DNA of 64,000 nucleotides. It comes from Mallotus nudiflorus. Taxonomy: Eukaryota > Streptophyta > Magnoliopsida > Malpighiales > Euphorbiaceae. Below the pieces are notes generated by a model that made no database searches, was not told the DNA's origin, and saw nothing but the letters and a program-made list of their open reading frames with translations. Made by a program: the position numbers and the translations under genes. Numbering within the stretch: position 1 is the stretch's first letter; every line of letters begins with the position of its first letter. The stretch is from contig CANTUR010000622.1 in the NCBI GenBank assembly GCA_947683625.1, positions 186,001 to 250,000 of the forward strand. The letters run 5' to 3'. Positions 35,663 to 48,700 of this stretch are shown here, piece by piece.

Positions 35663-38600
35663 ATGTCTTCTGAAAAATTTGAGTATTTTTGCACTCGTTT
35701 TACGGGAAAGAATTATTTTTCTTGGGAATTTCAGTTCCAAACATATGTTAAAGGGAAAGAATTGTAGGGACATCTTGATGGATTTGATTCTAAACCTAGA
35801 GATGTTACAAAGGGGGCTGAGTGGGAAGTAAAGGATGCACGTATCATGAGTTGGATCTTAGGTTCTGTAGAGCCTCATATTCTTTTGAATCTTAGACCAT
35901 ATAAAACATCCAAAGAAATGTGGGATTATTTAAAGCATGTGTACAACCAGGATAATAATGCGAGAAGATTTCAATTAGAATTTGATATTGCTAACTACTC
36001 TCAAGGAAGTTTGTCCATTCAAGAATACTATTCTGGTTTTATCAACATGTGGACTGACTACACTGCTATTGTTTATGCTAAAGTCCCTACAGAATCATTA
36101 TCTGCTATCCAAGCAATCCATGAAACTAGCAAGCGAGACCAATTTTTGATGAAACTACATCCAAATTTTAAAACTATTCGCTCTAATTTGATGAGTAGAT
36201 GTCCAACACCATCCTTGGATACTTGTTTAGGTGAGCTTCTAAGAGAGGAGCAGCGTTCTCTTATAAAAACAGCCATGGAACAGCAGAGGACTGCTGTAGA
36301 ATCTCCTAATATTGCTTTTGCAGCAAATGGGAGGCTAAGAGGTCGAGATATGAGGAATGTCAAATGTTATAGTTGCAAAGAATTTGGCCACATTGCAACT
36401 CATTGTTTGAAGAAGTTTTGCAATTATTGCAAAGCCAAGGGGCATATCATCACAACATGCCCAATTCGGCCACAAAACAAAAATCATAAAGCTTTTCAAG
36501 TTGCTGTCCAGACTATAGGTGCTGATTCCAGAATTTCTGATCAGGTCACTACCATGTCTGCACGACCTTCTTCATCTACAGCTGCTGTCCCAGGTTCTGT
36601 AACACCTAAAATGGTGCAGCAGATGATTTTCTCTGCCTTTATAGCTTTAGGACTTTCAGGTAACCACAAATCTTCATCAAATCTTTGGCTTTTTGATTCT
36701 GGGGCATCAAATCATATGACATATGCTCCCAAGAGTTTTTTTAATGTCAAGAAACCTAGTGGTAATATGGAAATCCAAACGGCAAATGGGGATTCTTTAC
36801 CAATTACAGCCGTTGGTGATGTCTCTCCTATTTTGAAAGATGTTTTCTTGTCTCCTGGTTTGACTCATAATCTTATCTCCGTTGGGCAATTGGTTGAGAA
36901 TAATTGTAATTTTCTATTTTCTGGTGCTGGTTGTGTTATACAGGATCAAGTGTCGTGGAAGATGATCGCAAAGGGGCCTAAATGGGGGTGCGTCTTTCCT
37001 TTACATATACCAGCTGTTGTTCATGATTCCAATTTATTTTCTTTGGTTTATCTTACTACCAAAAATCAGAATCAGTTGTGGCATAATCGTTTAGGTCATC
37101 CAAACTTAAAGGTTTTGCTTCATGTACTAAATTCTGGTTTACTTGACAATAAAATCCAATGTTCCTCTAAAGATGTTGTGTTTGATTGTTCTAGTTGTAA
37201 AATGGGAAAAAGCAAAGTTCTTCCTTTTCCTACTCATAGTTCTTTGTCTACCAATTGTTTTGATCTTATTCATAGTGATGTTTGGGGTATTGCACCTGTT
37301 GTATCTCACTCTCAATACAAGTACTTCGTGACATTCATTGATGATCATAGTAGGTTCACATGGATCTATTTTCTTCGATCCAAAAATGAAGTCTTTGATG
37401 TCTTTAAAAATTTCATGGCATTCATTAAAACCCAATTTTCCACCTGCATCAAGACTTTAAGAACAGATTCAGGTGGAGAATACATGTCTCAAAAATTTCA
37501 AGAATTTCTCAAACACAAAGGCATTATTTCTCAACGGTCATGCCCATACACTCCATAACAAAATGGTGTTGCTGAAAGAAAGAACCGTCATCTTCTTGAC
37601 ATGGTTAGAACTTTGCTTCTTGATTCATTTGTTCCACCTCGGTTTTGGGTTGAAGCTCTTAGCACTGCAGTTTACTTAATTAATCGTCTTCCAACCCCTA
37701 AATTGAACTATGAGTCACCGTATTATCGCTTATATCATTCTCAACCTAAGTATTCTGGTCTCCACACTTTTGGTTATGTTTGTTTTATCCATTTACCTCC
37801 ACACGAACGACATAAACTGTCAGCCCAATCTGTTAGGTGTGCTTTTCTTGGATATGCTCCTCATCAAAAGGGGTTCCAATGCTATAATCCTACAACTAAA
37901 AGGATACGAGTATCAAGAAATGTCATATTCTTTGAAAATCAGTATTTTTTTATGCTCCCAAGTGAACCCTCGCTTGTATCTTCACCATCTTTTTTACCAG
38001 ATTTTTTTGATGTAAGTACTACATCTTTATCATCTTCTACAGCCAGGTTTTGTGTATCAACGACGTGCCCATCATGTAGAACTTTTACAAGAATCAACTC
38101 CAACACCTGAGCCTGCATCTACATCAGTACCACAACCACGTCGTAAATCAGCTCGCCAAACCAAACCCTCTGATAGGTATGGATATCCTGCTACATCTTT
38201 GGCTGCTACTTTATCTGCTATTTCTATACCTTCTTGTTATACTCAGGCCATGAAACATAAGTGCTGGCAGCAAGCAATGCAAGAAGAATTAAATGCTCTA
38301 GAGCTGAATGGTACATGGGATATAGTTCAATGTCCACCTTCAGTTAAACCCATAGGCTGCAAATGGGTGTATACTGTAAAATTACAATCTGATGGGTCTT
38401 TAGACAGATATAAGGCGAGGCTTGTGGCTCTTGGAAATCGTCGAGCATATGGAGTGGACTATGAAGAAACGTTTGCTCCCGTGGCCAAAATGACTTTTGT
38501 TCGAACAATTCTTGTTATAGCTGCCTCTAAAGCTTGGCCAATCCATCAAATGGATGTGAAAAATGCATTCCTTCATGGGGAATTAAAGGAAGAAATTTAT

Positions 38601-39761
38601 ATGCATCTTCCCCCAGGAGTGACAAGTATCTCTACAAACGATGTGTGTCGATTGAACAAGTCTCTTTATGGGTTAAAGCAAGCTCCAAGGGTTTGGTTTG
38701 AAAAGTTTCAGCAAACTATTCTTGGGCTTTCCTTCGTACAAAGCCAATATGATACCTCTATGTTTCTCCATAAGACTTCCACGGGTATTGTAATTCTTCT
38801 TGTTTATGTAGATGATATTATCATCACCGGATCTGATTCATCTTTCGTTACTCAACTTCAAGAGTCTCTTCATGCTACTTTTAAAATGAAGGATCTTGGT
38901 CCTCTCACTTATTTTTTTGGATTAGAGGTGCATAAATCTACTGATGGCATTTTTTTAAACCAACACAAATATACTAAAGACCTCATTGCTTTGGCTGGTT
39001 TGGCAAATTCTGCTCCTGTTGATACTCCTTTGGAGGTGAATGTTAAATACACAAGAGATGAAGGTGACCTTTTTCATGATCCCACCTTGTATCGCAAACT
39101 AGTTGGTAGTCTTGTGTATTTAACTGTCACTAAACCAGACATTTCTTATGTTGTACATCAGGTTAGTCAATTTATGACTTCACCTAGATAACTTCATATG
39201 GCTGTTGTCCACCGAGCCATTCGGTATCTTCTAAGCTCTCCTACCCGTGGACTCTTTTTTCCCACTGGATCTGATCTCACTCTAGTTGCCTATAGCAATG
39301 CAGATTGGGCTGGATGCCCGGACACACGTAGGTTAACATCAGGGTGGTGTATGTATCTTGGCCATGCTTTGATCTCTTGAAAGTGCAAGAAACAAGAAAG
39401 GGTTTCTAAATCATCTACAGAAGCAGAATATCGAGCTATGTCTGCAGCATGCTCTGAAATTATTTGGTTACGTGGCCTTCTTGCTGAACTTGGATTTATT
39501 CAATCTATTCCAACTCCTTTACATGCGGACAACACTAGTTCCATACAAATTGCAGCAAATCCGGTCTATCATGAGTGTACTAAACATATTGAAGTTGATT
39601 GTCATTCTATACGAGAAGCTTTTGATAGACAACAGATTTCTTTGCCACATGTCTCCAGTTCTTTACAAGTAGCTGACATCTTCACAAAGGCCTTGCCTAG
39701 GCCACGACATGAGTTTTTAGTGAGCAAATTACTGCTGGTTCCTGTCCCAGCATCAATTTGA
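35663..39761 (+). pseudogene. Element E gag-pol polyprotein, nearly intact
   Basis: ATG at 35663 opens the frame. Gag ends in two zinc knuckles, CYSCKEFGHIATHC and CNYCKAKGHIITTC (about 36365-36465). Protease has LFDSGASNHMT. Integrase has WHNRLGHPN, CSSCKMGK, HSDVWG, RTDSGGEY and VAERKN. RT has QMDVKNAFLHGEL and an intact YVDDIIITGSD (about 38805). RNase H reads YSNADWAG where YSDADWAG is usual, so one catalytic Asp is Asn, and it keeps STEAEYRAM. Breaks are TAG 35765 (Trp), TAA 37556 (Gln), TAA 39189 (Gln), TGA 39378 (Trp) and one frameshift near 38040. All four stops and the Asp to Asn change fit single C to T or G to A changes. Stop at 39761. Confidence 0.95.
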
Positions 39762-39768
39762 GGGGGGA
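39762..39768 (+). other. Polypurine tract of element E
   Basis: GGGGGGA between the gag-pol stop and the 3' LTR, within GAGGGGGGA. Confidence 0.8.
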
Positions 39769-40022
39769 TGTCAATGCTAACTGTCTCTCATGACAGACTA
39801 GCATCTGAATTATATGCTGAAATTTAGGGATCTGATTTAGCTTTCTATATGCTGTAAATATGACTTTACTTGTATATTCTATTTCCTTTCTTAGGGTAGA
39901 TCTATTCTTGGTAGGTACTTAGATTGAGGAGATTTGATTCTTGTAATTAAGCCTTGAATTATATATAATGGGGAAGAAACTCAAAGCAGGATAGCTTTTC
40001 CAAATCAGTCTTATTTTTGTCA
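39769..40022 (+). repeat. 3' LTR of element E
   Basis: 254 bp, TGTCAATGC...TTTTTGTCA, followed by GTTTC. Confidence 0.95.
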
Positions 40023-40027
40023 GTTTC

Positions 40028-40397
40028 TATTTTTGTCAAGGGGAAGGATTTATAAATTTATATTTCTTATCATATCCAAAAAAATGAGAGTAATAAATAA
40101 TTATATTAAATATTTTAATTGGTATCTTTTTCAATTGAAATATTTTTTTAAGAGATGTTCAATTGATATTCTTATAGCACAATAGGGGAGATTCTTAAAA
40201 TTTTATATCATTCTCATTCCATTGATTTTCTTCATTATTTGAATTTCTTACTCTTGAAATTCATTATTTTTATTATATGCATAAATTAAGGGGGAGTATA
40301 ATTCACATACTTTATTGAAATTCAAATCAACACACATTTCACTTTTATTATTCTTCTTAAACTCAAAATAAGTTTCTAAAAAAAAAAAAAAGGAGAT
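40028..40397 (+). other. 3' untranslated region of element D, right part
   Basis: It continues 34162-35194 after element E. Purine tracts AATAGGGGAGATT (about 40181), AAGGGGGAG (about 40288) and a poly-A/GGAGAT tract before the LTR match those of element A. Confidence 0.75.
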
Positions 40398-41517
40398 TGT
40401 TGACCTTATCAATAATCAATCTTAATTTTTGATATTACCAAACTTAATTTTGAGCATTTAATATTTTATTTAAGTGTTTTTATAAGCATAGGTAGAATAT
40501 TACTCTCAAAAAAGGACAAGTCAAAATTCAACTCAACAGTAGGCAGTAACTGAAGCAAAGCTGTCGTGGTGAGCTCAATAGTAAGCTACAACTAAAGCAA
40601 TGTTGCTATAGTGACAGAAAGCCAAACTCAACAGTAGGCTGCGACTGAAGCTCTACTTTTATGGTGACGACCCAAAAAAAATATTTTTGAAATTAAAAAA
40701 AGAGACATGGGAGACATAATGTGAACAGAAGGCTACGACTAAAACAAGACTGTCATAATGACAGAAAGCTTGTCGCAATAGTAGGCTGTGACTGAAGTCT
40801 TGCTTCAATGGTGACAACAAACTTTAAAAATATCCAACGGACATATTTTTGAATTTTTTGAAAAAAAAACATATTAAAGACATAATCATTGGCTCTAACA
40901 GTCATATTTTTTAATATTGATCTATATATATGTGCTTTAGAGTTATGATAACAAGAATACACATTACATTACTCTTTGATTATAAAAAAACTCAATAAGC
41001 ATTCATTGAGCTTTATTTTTCTTTGTATCAATATTCTTTGTATTGATTAACTCTTATGAGAGTTGGTTGTGTGATAAAAATAGGATATCATCTTCATCTA
41101 ATTCTTGGGATAGATTAGAAGGGAAGTGAAGTATATTTCTAGTGGAATTGATTTAAGTGTTTAGCCATTAGAACACTTAGGAATTGGTTTAAGAGCAAGC
41201 CTAAAAACTCTTTTTTTTTTATTGAAGAGTTAACCTTAAAACTCTTGTTTTTCTAAGATTGAAGAATGAGTCTCAAACTCTTATAATCTCAATCTTATGA
41301 ATAAGATTGTGGGTATTGAAAAATCTTAACTTGGGGATAAGTTATGTGGAGATGTAGGACTGTTAAGAATCTGAACTCCTTAAATTCTTGTGTTCATTAT
41401 TCTTCCTACTCTATTCTCTTTCAATTCTTATTCATTCCTTAAATTCATTTCAATTTTTTTTAAAATCATTCATTAGTTTTATTCACCCCCCTTTTAAGTC
41501 ACTTTCAAATCTCTACG
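40398..41517 (+). repeat. LTR3, 3' LTR of the Sirevirus array (1120 bp)
   Basis: It starts TGTTGACCTTATC and ends ...AGTCACTTTCA. It aligns with LTR2 throughout, including the degenerate AGTAGGCTACGACTAAAGC repeats (40540-40815) and the block near 40921-40975. Confidence 0.88.
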
Positions 41518-42742
41518 TTACAATTAATGAATTTATATGCACAAACTAAACAAAACACTACAAAATAATTTGTAGTCAAAATTCAATATAAAAAATACAA
41601 AAAAAAAAAGGAAAGAAGAAAAAGGAGCAATTGTTGAATTTCATAATAACAAATCTGTAATTTTTGCAAATCCTCCACTCTAGCTTAAGTTATAATTTCA
41701 GGTTTTGAAATACTTGAGAAAAACTCTTCTCTTACGAAGAAGAAGAAGAAGAAGAAGAAAGAAGCCACTAATCTAAAAAAAACAAAGTGTAAAAAAAAAA
41801 ATAAAGTGCAAAAAAGAGGAAAAGAGATAGTGATCGGAGAAGAGGAAAAAGAAGAAGAGAAGAGAATGCAGAAAAGCAGAAGAAGAAAAAGAAGAAGCGT
41901 TAAAAAAAAAAGTCACGTATAATAGATTGTTAAACAAAAGAATAAGAAACGTTAAAAAAATAGTCACGTGGAATTAGGGCTATGCATTGAGCAGGTTCGG
42001 GTTGAGTTTCATTTTTTTCAAAAAATTAAAACCAAATCAAAATCCGAAAATTCCGTGCAGGTTTAAAAAGATATCTGAAAAACGATAAAATAATAAAAAA
42101 ATTAAAAGAAACATGAAACTAGTAAGCTGCAAGTGGTGTAATGGTCTTAGCATGCGTCTTTGTGCCTTGCCAACCTGGGTAGTTTTAATTGGATTTCTTT
42201 TTACAAAATGCCAAAAAATTAGTACAGATTATGGAATTGAAACATATAACTTTTTATTAGTAAGTCAAGTGTCTTACCAGCTCAATAATATGTGCCTTCT
42301 TATGACATTTTATTCAAAATTATATATATAATATAATAACTTTTGGATTTTTGGTGAGGTGAGTTCTACTCGAAAACTTACAAACTTTCAAAAATAAAAA
42401 TCGAACCGAATCAAATCGATTCAATTTCAGCACAAATATCACGTCGGCCGGTTTTACACATATAATGGACCACTAATATAGGATGGGGTCCGTGGTATAA
42501 TTTGGGCAGCAACACACTGTTTATATAAATAATTTTTATAATTATTAAAAGAAAATTTTCATTGGAGGAGAGAACTGCATTGCACTGTCAGAAATCCATG
42601 CTTCCATATATGTACTTTACTATATATTCACAAAGTGAAGTCACTATATTCATCATGACCAAAAAAGTAAAAAAAAGGTCACCATATTCATTAATTAGCT
42701 CGTTTTTTATATCCAAGAGCAAAAGGAGCAGCATCCACCACG
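41518..42742. other. Intergenic region upstream of the D-lactate dehydrogenase gene
   Basis: It holds a purine-rich (GAA)n-like stretch (41735-41900) within a repeat related to one at 55640-56215, a CACGTG hexamer near 41963, and a possible tRNA-like SINE head at 42121-42195. Inverted GGTTCGGGTT (about 41995) and TCGAACCGAATC (about 42400) words may be ends of a small transposon. A TATATAAAT box at 42522-42530 lies about 210 bp before the ATG and could be the promoter; that is only positional inference. Confidence 0.5.
42121..42195 (+). repeat. Possible tRNA-derived SINE head
   Basis: TGGTGTAATGG at 42134 fits a tRNA A box, and the following TTAGCATGCGTC...CTTGCCAACCTGGGT looks like a tRNA anticodon arm leading to a B box. 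The B box itself is degenerate (GGGTAGTTTTAAT), so it is not a functional tRNA gene. The 3' end of the element is not clear. Confidence 0.35.
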
Positions 42743-45700
42743 ATGGCTTCTGCGTCTTGGCTTCGTCGTTTGCGCTCAGCTACAAAAACAGCATACACCA
42801 ATCTCCTCGCGAATGCTTATTTCCACAACCTCACTCCACAATTCACAACAACAACACTATCCTCTACCGCTACACCTACAGCTACTGCTAAAACTCCCTT
42901 CCTTTTACTTCCTTTTGCCGCCGCCGCCGCCGCCGCTGGTTCGCTTGCCTTCTATTACCAACCTCAGCGTTCACTCTGCGACGCCTCCTCCTCCTCTAAT
43001 CTCGATTCTCGGTCTGTAGACATTTTAATTTTTTTCTGTTTCTATTTCTTTTATTAAATGATAATAACAGCATATAGTTTTCGCTTTGCAGAGTCGGAGG
43101 CAAAAGTAGTACTGAATTTGTGGTAAAAGGTGCTCACAAGAAGGTTCCTCAAGAGCTTATTGATGAATTAAGAGCTATCTGTAAGGTATATACATAAATG
43201 GAGTTCTTTTACCTCTTTTTTTTTTCAGGAGCTAGGTATTGCAATTTTGAATAGTTTTTGAATGTTTCGTAAATCAAAATGTAGAACAGAGAGATTGATT
43301 ATGGTAGTTTTCAGGATGACATGACAATGGATTATGATGAAAGGTATTTTCATGGGAAGCCACAGAATAGCTTTCATAAAGCAGTTAATATCCCTGACAT
43401 TGTTGTTTTCCCGAGGTGCGTTTCATGATTTTGTCAATTGTTTGTTTGTTCTGTTTGGGAATGATTCGCATAAATCAATGGTTTTGTTCAGACTCCAAAT
43501 ATAGTACTGGATTTTTTTTTAATGTAAATATTGTGCATGCAAGCATTGTTCACTTCTCAGATGTGTCAATTATTTGGTTTGTGGTAGTACGTAGTGTAAC
43601 TTTCTTTGCAGAATGCACACTGAGTCAGTTTTTCATTTCTTCAGGTCACAAGAGCAAGTTTCCAGTATTGTCAAATGTTGTGACAAGCACAAGGTCTGAA
43701 CTCTTTATTTTCTGTAATTCTTGTAAAAAAACTACTGGACAAAAAGTACTAAACTTAACTCTGGAAATTATAAAACATCAATTGAAGGGAGACTTATGTA
43801 TCAGAGTCCTTTTTTTAAAATCTCATTGCTTTGCATAATTGGGTTTGACAATACTTTTCAAATTAAGCAAGACCTAAACTGGATTATTTTTGTCTAATCA
43901 GGTCCCGATAGTACCTTATGGTGGAGCTACGTCAATTGAGGGTCACACCTTATCTCCTCATGGTGGTGTTTGCATTGACATGTCACTAATGAAGGTATGT
44001 ATCAAACAGTACTATAATGAACTTCCCAACATGAATCCTAATATAAAAATCTTTTCTGCCATTTGCCCAAATTTTTGCCCTTTTTTTTAATTCCTTAACT
44101 GTGAGCTTCTCCAAAGTCTATGCTCAAAAATTAATTGAGATGCATCTTCTTGGGATCCATTATAAACATTGGCTTAAAATCAAAGTTGTGATTATCTTCT
44201 TTGAAGTTGTCACTTATCTTGCTGCTTTGCATCTTTGCATTTTACCTGTGAAGAGAAAAGAAAAAGTTTCTTGTGCATCTGATTCTAACAAGAACTTGTT
44301 GAATCCTTTTCATTTCTTTTCTTCCTCTGTGCTCTAGATTTTCTAGTCTCTCAGGTAATGCAATCATATCCTCCACTGGCTTACATTATGTAAGCTCATC
44401 TTCTGAATGCCTAAAACTCACAACTATCTCTTTAAAGTTCTTTTCCATATTTTTATGGCATTACGTGTTCAACTTTAGAGTGTTAAAGCACTGCATATTG
44501 AGGATATGGATGTGGTTGTTGAGCCTGGAATTGGTTGGATGGAGCTCAACGAATACTTGGAGCCTTATGGTCTTTTCTTTCCTCTTGATCCAGGTATGCC
44601 TACCTATTATTAACCTTGCAATGAAACATATTTATGGGATTGTAATAATGTAGTTCATTTAGATCTGAAGATTAATTTCAAACATTTCATCTAGAGTCTT
44701 CCTGCTGTCTCTATACCATTTAGTTATACAATGTGGATGTTGACGATTTCTGAGGGTGTAGAGAAAAAAAAAGAACCTGCCAAGATATCAAAGATTATTT
44801 TATCGGTTTTTTATTAATGTAATCATCTCCACACATGTTGACAAGCAGGGCCTGGTGCAACCATTGGGGGAATGTGTGCTACACGTTGCTCTGGTTCTTT
44901 AGCTGTGAGGTAGTTGCTATACTTCATTAGCTGTTATTTCATCTATTGTTGATGGTAATAGTTCAGTAACATAGTTTTAGAGAAGTTAAAACTAGTTACA
45001 TGACCATTAAATACCGATTATTTAGTACTTCAATTCTTTTTTATTGGCCAATAATATAAGTCCTCCATTTTGTTTAGCAATTTTGTCCTGGAATAATTTT
45101 GTTAAATTCTTAGAGTTAGCAATCACATTCTTGCTTGAACAACCAATCAGATGTTGCTTTTCCTGGATTGTTCAGGAGCATAGCCCCTTCTAGTGTCACA
45201 TCTGGACCATATTTTTCTTCTTTGTTGTAGGATTTTCTTAATGCAACGGGTACAGAACCAACTGTACTAACAACTCATATTTTTCACCAGAGTGAAAAAG
45301 ATTAAACTTGCCATACTTTGGGTGGAATTCTTGAGATCTCCTAAATTGTTGGACATTAGATGGTATTTGACTTCTAATGAATGAACTAAACACCAGAGAC
45401 ATAATGTGTCTGCATTGGGCTCAATTGACTAGAGTTACCTGTTTTTATCATACTCTTCAGTATATATAAGTTCATCTAGGCTTGATTATTGCTTATATTC
45501 CCTCAGTTGCCTGCCATATCGTAATATACGACTGCTATTACCTCTACAGATTGCGTCCTGCTTTCTTGAGCCTTGTCCAAATTACACATGAATTTCAAGT
45601 GCTTATGTTTTGGCTGTGAGAGATTCATAATTTTAAAATCTTTTGAGTTCTGGCAACAACTTGGATGTAATATCTAAATGATGCCTCTGGACTTAGTATG

Positions 45701-48700
45701 AAGCTGCCTTAGTTCATGTTTAGTTGTGAAATCATATTAGTGCAATGTGTAGTCTGCTTGACCAGCATTTGATTAGGCTATAAGTTCATGAAAGTAAATG
45801 TTCTATTTCTCTGTGCAATTATGGATACCTTGCATGACATGGTTGATATTATACATTTTGTCCATATTGTATTTAATTTTTACTTTGACCTTCAATGTAA
45901 TTTTTTTCCATTATTTTTTTCAAATTTAGAAAATTAAGAAACCAGTGAAGAAACTTTTTCAGTGGTTATATTTGCTTTGGATTTAACTATCCTGCTTTTA
46001 GCATGTAGGTATGGAACTATGCGGGATAATGTCATTAGTCTTAAGGTCTGTTGCTTTTTCCTCTAACTCTAGTTTGTTGCTATGATGCTTGATTTAGTAA
46101 CACTATTTTTTTGCTCCAGGTAGTTCTTGCAAATGGAGATGTTGTCAAGACAGCTTCTCGTGCCCGAAAGAGTGCAGCAGGGTCCGATTTTTTTTTTCCT
46201 CTCTTCTCCATCTATTTAGTACAGATTATCTTTTCCACTTCTGTATTTTTATGGGAAAGTTATGAGAAATTTCAAAAGAGTTGTTTCAAAAGATGAGCGC
46301 TGGTAAAATTTGGTGGCAACCTCTATAGTGGTCTCAAGTTCTGTTCCTGGTCAATTCATGTGGTCATTTTCACAAAATGAAATAAATGCCCATAATTTTT
46401 TGGTGAAATTGGCCTAAAACTTTAGTACAATCAATGATAAGTTGCCATTCTTACCTAAGTTTCTTGTGGTTGACATGATTCATTTGCTTTCACACAAACC
46501 TCAATTACTACTAATCTCATTGAAAATTAGATAGCTTGTTTTGATGTGATGATTTGAAGATTGATTTTATTCTGCTTTTTCTACTTGCCAGTTGTTGAGC
46601 TTACTGTATTTTGTATTATTTAGATATGATTTGACTCGCCTGGTGATTGGAAGTGAAGGAACACTTGGCATAATAACGGAGGTCACTCTACGGCTTCAGA
46701 AAATTCCACAGCATTCTGTGGTATCTTGACTTTTTTAATTGGAAGCTTTTTTTTTTTTAATAAATTTAAACAAATACTTGCTATTTGTGTGCCTTTTTTT
46801 CAGTAAGAGTTTTTTAGAATTATTTTGGTCTTGTCATATTTACACCAGACTAGGTACATCATTTATGCTTGTGTAATATACTCTCATACTTGACTTTAGT
46901 CTATACATTCTACAGGCAAAGCACATGATGACTTGTGAGTTGAGAATGAAGAAGAGACATTGCTCATATATCTTTTAATACCATTAGTAAGCCAAAAAGG
47001 AATGGCTACCGTCCATGCATAATCATGGAGCTTTTTGATTTCCTCATAGTCATTGAACTTTATTATCAGCCACATCACTTAACCTTAATTATTGTCTCAA
47101 AGTGGTCCATTTCTAGATTTTGATACATTTCATCATAATTTTTAACATCATATCAGGTAACTTTATTTGGTGCCTAAATAATTGGCATAAATAAATTTAT
47201 TTGTAGTACAAAATGAAATATAACAATTGTGTTGTTATTCAATGGAGATTTTAACTTATTACAAAATTTCAGTACATTTATTGAACTTGATTTTGTATCA
47301 GTAACATTACTTGATTTTTCATTTTGGTCTTCATTCCAAATTTTTGTTTAGTGAAACTTTTTATTTACAACCTGGTCAGTGAAGTTTTATTTGGTTTTCC
47401 CATATTAGATTTTCCTATTGTTAATATTAATTAAAATGTGGCAACTGTGACCTTTGTAAAATAAATAAAATTTTAGTGATTTTGCTGAGATAAATTGAAT
47501 TTTTGGGTGACATAAATGATTGAAAGGTGCTATGCCATGGAGTAAGGCAATTCAATGCTTTTTGAGGTACTGCCTAGGAACCTTTTTTTTTTTTGGTTGG
47601 GGGGTGGGGCGATGGACCCTCTATGAGATAGGCAACTGACAGATTAAGAGCCAGCTTACTGTCATGGGGAGTCTGTCATGTTGAAAGTATAGCTGAAATG
47701 AACATTTCACTATAGGATTAAGAGAATGCATTTTGTTATGGTTGGTTACTGATAGACAATGGAGCATAATGGTTTTTTTTTTTTTTTTTCCTTTATTCCT
47801 TATTATCATCGGGTTTTCAAAGTTTTCAAAATTTTCATGTTTATGAATGAACTCTAATTTTTTTCTCTCATGCAAAAATTTGTCAAAATGTATCAAGAGA
47901 GTTTGCTTAATGAAGCATTAGAATCTCATCTTAAGGTTTAGATCACTCTTGAAATGAACGGTTATTTTCTTAAGATTTTATTTTTGACATTTTATGCTCA
48001 GCTGCATAAATTCATCTTTGCTGCAATTTTTGTTTGATTTAAATAATGCAGGTTGCAATGTGTAATTTTCCCACAATTAAGGATGCAGCAGATGTTGCCA
48101 TAGCCACTATGATGTCTGGCATACAGGTAGGAATTCAAATAAAAATTTTATTCTAGCATTCAGTTTATTTATGGACATTTTGATCACTTTAGGTATCAAG
48201 GGTAGAACTGCTGGATGAGGTTCAAGTGAAGGCTATAAATATTGCTAATGGAAAGAACTTACCTGAAGTTCCTACTTTGATGTTTGAGTTTGTTGGCACA
48301 GGTAAGAGCTGACGTCTTTCTCTTGTGAAGTATGTCCTGTTTTGCTTCAGGGTAAATTTAGTTTTAGGTGTTGTGGTTTGCCCCATGTTGCAAGTTATGA
48401 TTATTGTAGCTTTTCCTTAACACTCCAATTTTTCGGTGTAATCACAACATTAAGTCTAGGCAGACAGATAGATAGATAGGGAGAGAGAGAGAGAGAAGAG
48501 AGAGAGAAAGAAGAGAGAGATATGTATATGCATATCCTAAAAATGACTTGGAACTTATGTGACAATAATTTGCCTCAAGTTTTTTTTTTTTTTTTCTGGC
48601 TCTTTTTAGTTAATGGGCTTCTAGTAAATATTCTTTTTAGTCAACAAAGTAAATTAACATACAAGGTTTTTGACAATTAACTTCAAATTTTAGCAAACAA

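Larger units (their letters stand above)
35195..40022 (+). mobile_element. Element E: young full-length Ty1/copia retrotransposon (4.83 kb)
   Basis: Two 254-bp LTRs start TGTCAATGC and end TTGTCA. They differ at four positions by my count (1.6%). The element is flanked by the perfect 5-bp duplication GTTTC (35190-35194 and 40023-40027). It has a primer binding site, one gag-pol frame and a polypurine tract. It belongs to a different copia lineage from the Sireviruses around it: short LTRs, two zinc knuckles and no 3' spacer. At commonly used plant substitution rates the LTR difference means an age of roughly 0.5-1 million years. Confidence 0.95.
10650..41517 (+). mobile_element. Tandem Sirevirus-type Ty1/copia array: LTR1-A-LTR2-D-LTR3, with nested insertions
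   Basis: Three related LTRs (10650-11126 truncated, 27874-28957, 40398-41517) frame two internal regions, each with its own TGGTATCAGAGC primer binding site, gag, pol and polypurine tracts. Internal A is 11127-14231 plus 25196-27873; internal D is 28958-35194 plus 40028-40397. The central LTR serves as 3' LTR of A and 5' LTR of D. Such arrays arise by unequal recombination between LTRs of two copies. Sirevirus traits visible are a zinc knuckle CYECKKxGHIRSEC, the protease context WYLDSGCSRHMTG, GGGGGAGA polypurine repeats and the LTR start TGTTGAC. Element B interrupts A, element E interrupts D, and the gypsy element removed or displaced the first part of LTR1. The right flank AATCT (41518-41522) would be one target copy. 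Confidence 0.8.

Noticed and set aside
42121..42195. Functional tRNA gene
   Set aside because: The A box is good, but the B box and acceptor pairing are not; kept only as a possible SINE head.
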